Source: Chthonomonas calidirosea
GTDB lineage: Bacteria > Armatimonadota > Fimbriimonadia > Fimbriimonadales > Fimbriimonadaceae
Assembly: GCA_945882415.1 (NCBI GenBank)
Contig: CAMCWC010000022.1
Span: 1-37,119 of the forward strand
Reading direction: 5' to 3'
Length of the DNA: 37,119 nucleotides
Notes under the pieces: model-generated
What the model was told of the DNA's origin: nothing
The model's input: the letters and a program-made list of their open reading frames with translations, nothing else
Databases searched by the model: none
Shown here: piece by piece, positions 33,833 through 37,119 of the stretch
How the letters are laid out: the number at the start of each line of letters is the position of its first letter
Numbering within the stretch: the first letter of the stretch is position 1
Made by a program: the position numbers and the translations under genes

Positions 33833-33898
33833 CGCAGCAGCATGGCTGCGATCAGCGAATGCATCTTACGCTGATCGAGAGCCGATATAGGGCTCTCG
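33833..33898. other. three contiguous hairpins; 33370-33958 otherwise without a gene
   Basis: Three perfect inverted repeats abut with no spacer: CGCAGC-N6-GCTGCG (33833-33850), ATCAGCG-N11-CGCTGAT (33851-33875), CGAGAGCC-N7-GGCTCTCG (33876-33898). More repeats lie nearby: AGCGGTT/AACCGCT (33561 and 33633) enclosing CGTGCGC/GCGCACG (33572 and 33593), and GTTCA-CCAT-TGAAC (33622-33635). Possible outer pair GGGTAA (33752) with TTACCC (33915). Short ORFs in this stretch on both strands have no start signal or recognisable domain. It may contain a structured RNA or the remains of a mobile repeat. Confidence 0.45.
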
Positions 33899-33958
33899 TG
33901 TACCACGTGTTTCTTTACCCAAAGCGCGTTTTGAAGGACTCGAGTTCCATTGACAGCT

Positions 33959-34381
33959 TCAAGACCGGCTTCGTGCGCAAACGATCAGTTCTTGGTCGTG
34001 ATTGTCGGAGATATCTCGTGGCCTCTTTCCCTCCGGAGCAACGATCAGAGTCAAAGAATTTCCGTTGAGCCGATAACCCACTGCCACGGGCTTCGATTTC
34101 TTGTCACTTCCAATTGGCCAAATCAGGCAAAGCTTGGGCTTGCTCATCGGTTCTAACTTAAATGTGTACTTTTCCTCTCGACCGGTTTCGTCGGTGAAAG
34201 TCACTTTGTCGCCCTTGAAAACGTACCGAAAGTTGACTTGCTTGGACTTGCCGTTGAGACTCTCTCTTTGCGCCAGCCAGACGCCTTGGATATTGGTCCG
34301 GTCGTCAGGTGCCTTTGCATTGGCCTGCACAGCGATGAAAAATGCACTCGCGACCATCGCAAGGGTGGGAAAATGCTTCAT
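33959..34381 (-). CDS. TIGR03067-like secreted protein
   Basis: 140 aa with a signal peptide (MKHFPTLAMVASAFFIAVQANA). The mature part follows the pattern of TIGR03067, a short lipocalin-like domain abundant in planctomycetes and relatives: NIQGVWLAQRESLNGK, FRYVFKGDKVTFTDETGREEKYTFKLEPMSKPK, then GYRLNGNSLTLIVAPEGKRPRDI. G.W....E..G, F.GDKV and YTFKLdP..kPK are the hallmark. Exported, function unknown for the family. The C-terminus is shorter and basic. It stops where the structured stretch begins and has no cotranscribed partner. Confidence 0.75.
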   Translation of the reverse strand: MKHFPTLAMVASAFFIAVQANAKAPDDRTNIQGVWLAQRESLNGKSKQVNFRYVFKGDKVTFTDETGREEKYTFKLEPMSKPKLCLIWPIGSDKKSKPVAVGYRLNGNSLTLIVAPEGKRPRDISDNHDQELIVCARSRS

Positions 34382-34480
34382 CGAACTTTGCTAACGTATA
34401 GGCCGAGGGAAGGTTTCAAATCGACTTCAGCTCGACGCGCGGCCCAGATCATCCTTTGGTGGTTTCGGAAATGAAATGGA

Positions 34481-34555
34481 TGGAGCCGATGACGGGATTC
34501 GAACCTGCGACCTGCTGTTTACGAAACAGCTGCTCTACCCCTGAGCTACATCGGC
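34481..34555 (-). tRNA. tRNA-Thr (CGU anticodon)
   Basis: 75 nt with encoded CCA. On the minus strand: acceptor GCCGATG/CATCGGC, discriminator T, D-arm GCTCAGGGGTAGAGC, anticodon arm GCTGT-TTCGTAA-ACAGC (anticodon CGT, reading ACG), T-arm GCAGGTTCGAATCCCGT. Stands between the TIGR03067-like gene and hppD. Confidence 0.97.
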
Positions 34556-34619
34556 TGACGAGAAAAAGATACCCGAACCCTCTCGCAGAAGGCACAATAG
34601 AGAGAACAAGGCCCTTTCA

Positions 34620-35708
34620 ATGACGCAAGATAGCTTCCCCATTCGTCGAGTTGATCACATCCGCCATTACGTGGGCAATGCCCGCCAGGCCGCTTTCTAC
34701 TACCGAAACGTTTTCGGCTTCAACATCACCGCCTTCCACGGTCTAGAAACCGGGTTGCGGCACGAGGTTGACATCCTGTTGGAGCAGAACAACGTCAAGC
34801 TGCTGTTCTCGGCCCCACTTCGGCCTGGACACCCGATGGCCGAGAAGATCGCCCAGCATGGCGACTTTGTCCAGGACATCGCTTTCGAAGTGGACGACGT
34901 CGATTGGGCGTACAACGAAGCAGTTTCGCGAGGCGCGACTTCGGCCCGTGAGCCTTTCACGCTTTCGGACGAAAACGGCGATGTGCGCATCGCAAGCATC
35001 AAAACGTACGGCGACACCCTTCACACCTTTATCAATCGCGACAACTTCCGCGGTCACTTCTTGCCGAACTACCGCGAGCACTTCGAAGCGGGTGAAGGCA
35101 TCGGGATTCAGGAAATTGATCACTGCGTCGGGAACGTCGAGCTCGGACAGATGAACCACTGGGTTCACTGGTACGAAGAGGTTCTTGGATTCAAGCAGCT
35201 CATCTCGTTCGACGACAACGATATTTCAACGGAGTACACAGCGCTGATGTCGAAGGTGATGGCGGGCGGCGGCGGAAGGGTGAAGTTCCCAATCAACGAG
35301 CCAGCCGAAGGGAAAAAGAAGTCACAGATCGACGAGTACCTGGAGTTCTTTGGTGGCGCCGGGGTTCAGCATGTGGCACTTCGTACGGACGATATCATCC
35401 ACACCGTTACCTCGCTCCGCAACAAGGGAATGCAGTTCTTGACCGTTCCAAAGGCGTACTATGCCGCACTGCCCGACCGAGTTGGCACGATTGACGAGGA
35501 CATCGCCACCTTGGCCGACCTCGGAATTCTTGTGGACAGAGATGATGAGGGGTATCTCCTCCAAATTTTCACAAAGCCGGTGACGGACCGTCCGACGCTG
35601 TTTTACGAGATCATCCACCGCAAGGGCGCGACGAGTTTTGGCAAGGGCAACTTCAAAGCTCTGTTCGAAGCGATTGAACGAGAGCAGGAACTTCGCGGGA
35701 CTCTTTAA
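34620..35708 (+). CDS. hppD: 4-hydroxyphenylpyruvate dioxygenase
   Basis: Fe(II) enzyme of tyrosine catabolism converting 4-hydroxyphenylpyruvate to homogentisate, 362 aa. Two vicinal-oxygen-chelate halves are seen: RVDHIRHYVGNARQAAFYY at the start and EIDHCVGNVELGQMNHWVHWY at 166. Metal ligands are His168, His251 (GVQHVALRT) and Glu330 (FYEIIHRKG). The C-terminal FGKGNFKALFEAIEREQELRGTL is the conserved helix closing the active site. The related hydroxymandelate synthase cannot be fully excluded but the C-terminus fits HPPD. No hmgA or other tyrosine catabolism genes adjoin; it is probably monocistronic. Confidence 0.96.
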   Translation: MTQDSFPIRRVDHIRHYVGNARQAAFYYRNVFGFNITAFHGLETGLRHEVDILLEQNNVKLLFSAPLRPGHPMAEKIAQHGDFVQDIAFEVDDVDWAYNEAVSRGATSAREPFTLSDENGDVRIASIKTYGDTLHTFINRDNFRGHFLPNYREHFEAGEGIGIQEIDHCVGNVELGQMNHWVHWYEEVLGFKQLISFDDNDISTEYTALMSKVMAGGGGRVKFPINEPAEGKKKSQIDEYLEFFGGAGVQHVALRTDDIIHTVTSLRNKGMQFLTVPKAYYAALPDRVGTIDEDIATLADLGILVDRDDEGYLLQIFTKPVTDRPTLFYEIIHRKGATSFGKGNFKALFEAIEREQELRGTL

Positions 35709-35718
35709 CAATTCTTAA

Positions 35719-35746
35719 CAGTGTTGCGAAATTTTTCGCAACACTG
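35719..35746. promoter_or_regulatory. perfect 13-bp palindrome upstream of CHRD gene 1
   Basis: CAGTGTTGCGAAA and its exact reverse complement flank a central TT. It lies 10 bp after hppD and 55 bp before the CHRD ATG. It could be an operator or an hppD terminator, but no U-tract follows it. A degraded version (TTGCGA, GATTTT, CCCAACAATT) precedes the second copy of the gene. Confidence 0.5.
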
Positions 35747-35800
35747 ATTGGCGAATCGGTGTAGATTGTGTTTGGGTCATTTGACCTAAGGAATCTATTC

Positions 35801-36301
35801 ATGCTTAAGAAAGTTGCATCGACGCTTCTCATCGCCATGATCGCCGTTGTCGCACAGGCAGATCTGTTTGTCTTCCGCGCAAATCTCACCACGGGTCAGG
35901 AAATTCAGACCCCGGCGGTGACCACTCCAGCATTCGGTCTCGGTCGCCTGAAGGTGTACACCGATACCAACGGTCTCGTCTACTACGAAGGCTTCTTGGA
36001 AGCTCGAAAGCTCTCCGGCGCACCCACCGGGTTTCACATCCACCGCGCGGCTGCCGGCTCGAACGGTCCGGTTGTCGTTGACTTCCTGAGCCAGTTCGTC
36101 CAAACGGTTGACCTAGGTGGTGGCAATCGGAACATTTACTTCCGAGGAAGAATCACCGACCGAACCGTTGGCGGCGTTTTGGTTACCCGATTCCAGATTC
36201 TTGATGCGATCCGGGCTGGAAACGGATACTTCAACGTGCACAACGCGTCTTTCCCTGCCGGGGAGATTCGTGGCCAACTCGCCGAAGTCATCGCTCCCTA
36301 G
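35801..36301 (+). CDS. CHRD domain protein, copy 1
   Basis: 166 aa, secreted. The start at 35801 follows a good AAGGA site 8 bases upstream and gives the signal peptide MLKKVASTLLIAMIAVVAQA; upstream ATG readings would bury it. The mature part is one CHRD domain: LFVFRANLTTGQEIQTPAV, GFHIHRAAAGSNGPVVVDF and GNGYFNVHNASFPAGEIRGQL. CHRD domains (from chordin) are immunoglobulin-like and widely used in bacterial secreted proteins; their function is unclear. Twin of the next gene in a 710-bp tandem repeat. Own intrinsic terminator follows. Confidence 0.9.
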   Translation: MLKKVASTLLIAMIAVVAQADLFVFRANLTTGQEIQTPAVTTPAFGLGRLKVYTDTNGLVYYEGFLEARKLSGAPTGFHIHRAAAGSNGPVVVDFLSQFVQTVDLGGGNRNIYFRGRITDRTVGGVLVTRFQILDAIRAGNGYFNVHNASFPAGEIRGQLAEVIAP

Positions 36302-36317
36302 TTTTCAGCGAAACTTT

Positions 36318-36352
36318 GCCCCGAGCAGCCAACGGCTGGTCGGGGCTTTTTT
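36318..36352 (+). terminator. intrinsic terminator of CHRD gene 1
   Basis: GCCCCGA...TCGGGGC stem with inner CAGCC-AAC-GGCTG, followed by six T. Located 17 bp after the stop; the same element recurs 710 bp downstream. Confidence 0.9.
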
Positions 36353-36510
36353 GTTCGTCAGGACCCATAGTTTCTTCGGGAGCCGAAGTATGTTCAGATG
36401 CCTTGAATCTCACAATGAATAAAATCCTCAATCGCTTTGCGAGATTTTCCCAACAATTCGGCGAATCAGTGTAGATTGTGTTAGGGTCGTTTGGCCTAAG
36501 GAACCTATTC

Positions 36511-37011
36511 ATGCTTAAGAAAATTGCATCGACGATTCTCATCGCCATGGTCGCGGTTGTCGCACATGCCGATCTGTTTGTCTTCCGCGCCAATCTCACT
36601 ACAGGTCAAGAAATTCAGACCCCGCGGGTCACCACGCGAGCATTCGGCCTTGGCCGACTGAAGGTGTACACCGATAAAAACGGACGCATGTACTACGAAG
36701 GCTTCCTTGAGGCCCGAAAGCTCTCCGGCCCGCCAACCGGGTTCCACATTCACCGAGCTGCAGCTGGCTCGAACGGTCCGGTTGTCGTTGACTTCTTCGA
36801 CCAGTTCGTCCAAACGGTTGATCTTGGGAGAGGAAACCGAAATATCTACGTCAAGGGCCAACTCCTGGACCGTATCGTTGGCGGAGAAATTGTCACTCGC
36901 TTCCAAATTCTTGACGCACTTCGCGCCGGAAACGGATATTTCAACGTTCACAACGCTTCATTCCCTGCTGGAGAAACCCGCGGACAGCTGGTTGAAGTCA
37001 CCGCTTCCTAG
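36511..37011 (+). CDS. CHRD domain protein, copy 2
   Basis: 166 aa paralogue of the preceding gene, same length, same AAGGA site and signal peptide (MLKKIASTILIAMVAVVAHA). Domain residues are mostly conserved: GFHIHRAAAGSNGPVVVDF and GNGYFNVHNASFPAGE are identical. Differences are concentrated in TPRVTTR, RKLSGPP, FFDQF and RGNRNIYVKGQLLDRIVGG. Full-length and apparently intact. The terminator is repeated after it, and homology to the region downstream of copy 1 continues to the window edge, so a further copy may follow. Confidence 0.9.
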   Translation: MLKKIASTILIAMVAVVAHADLFVFRANLTTGQEIQTPRVTTRAFGLGRLKVYTDKNGRMYYEGFLEARKLSGPPTGFHIHRAAAGSNGPVVVDFFDQFVQTVDLGRGNRNIYVKGQLLDRIVGGEIVTRFQILDALRAGNGYFNVHNASFPAGETRGQLVEVTAS

Positions 37012-37027
37012 ATGTTAGCGAAACTTT

Positions 37028-37062
37028 GCCCCGAGCAGCCAACGGCGGTTCGGGGCTTTTTT
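37028..37062 (+). terminator. intrinsic terminator of CHRD gene 2
   Basis: Same GCCCCGA/TCGGGGC stem as after copy 1, with a substituted inner loop (GGCGGT instead of GGCTGG) that weakens the inner helix, followed by six T. Confidence 0.88.
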
Positions 37063-37119
37063 GTTCTTCAGGACCCATAATGACTCTGGGAACCGTAGTA
37101 CTCCTTGGTGCCTTGAATC

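Larger units (their letters stand above)
35751..37119 (+). repeat. tandem 710-bp duplication carrying two CHRD genes
   Basis: Unit 1 from GCGAATC at 35751 and unit 2 from GCGAATC at 36461. Start codons (35801, 36511), stops and terminators (36318, 37028) all lie exactly 710 bp apart, and the CCTTGAATC at 36401 recurs at 37111. Both units include promoter region, gene and terminator. Copies differ by many substitutions but no indels were noticed within the unit. Confidence 0.9.

Noticed and set aside
33335-33906. Several ORFs of 60-140 aa on both strands
   Set aside because: They overlap each other, start without ribosome-binding sites and show no recognisable family. They might be decayed gene fragments but this cannot be shown from sequence alone.

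Overview
The window reads as a chromosomal segment of a diderm bacterium. Evidence for an outer membrane is a complete type II secretion operon with secretin and a beta-barrel porin ending in Phe. Moderate GC, heavy use of CGA arginine codons, frequent GTG/TTG starts, weak Shine-Dalgarno signals, a GHL10-type glycosidase, a TIGR03067-like protein and CHRD proteins together suggest Armatimonadota (Fimbriimonas-like) or a relative. That placement is inference from style, not a database result.

Layout. 1-3.4 kb: a secreted FnIII protein with a C-terminal caspase-like dyad (possibly cut by the contig edge at a poly-C run) and a lipoprotein. 3.4-7.8 kb: an AcuC-type deacetylase divergent from an aroC-pstB-histidine kinase cluster. 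7.8-11 kb, minus strand: dnaK, a small unknown protein, a RAYT-like protein lacking the HUH histidines, and a P-II protein. 11-16.7 kb: a PhoR/WalK-type kinase, two glycoside hydrolases (GHL10 and GH26), a DUF2993-like protein, tRNA-Leu(UAG), a small lipoprotein and a PlsC-like acyltransferase. 16.9-28.8 kb: one long operon, gspE-F-G-H-I-J-K-L-M-(GspC/PilP-like)-D plus a secreted Gly-rich helical protein, closed by a strong terminator. 28.8-34.6 kb: a small unknown protein, a sugar isomerase-like protein, a GT4 glycosyltransferase, a porin, two secreted proteins, tRNA-Thr(CGU) and two gene-poor stretches with marked secondary structure. 34.6-37.1 kb: hppD and two tandem CHRD genes in a 710-bp repeat that continues to the window edge.

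How it fits together. The operon at 16.9-28.8 kb supplies the ATPase, platform, major and minor pseudopilins, LM assembly proteins and secretin of one machine; no prepilin peptidase is present, so it must lie elsewhere. The remaining genes are housekeeping (aroC, dnaK, tRNAs), signalling (two orphan kinases, P-II) and envelope or carbohydrate functions. No phage, IS element, CRISPR array or recognisable defence island is seen. The most unusual points are the HUH-less RAYT homologue in the glnB operon, a gspH whose only suitably placed start is ATA, an inverted repeat overlapping a possible dnaK promoter, a caspase-like dyad in the first gene, and two structured intergenic regions (32.56-32.67 and 33.83-33.90 kb).
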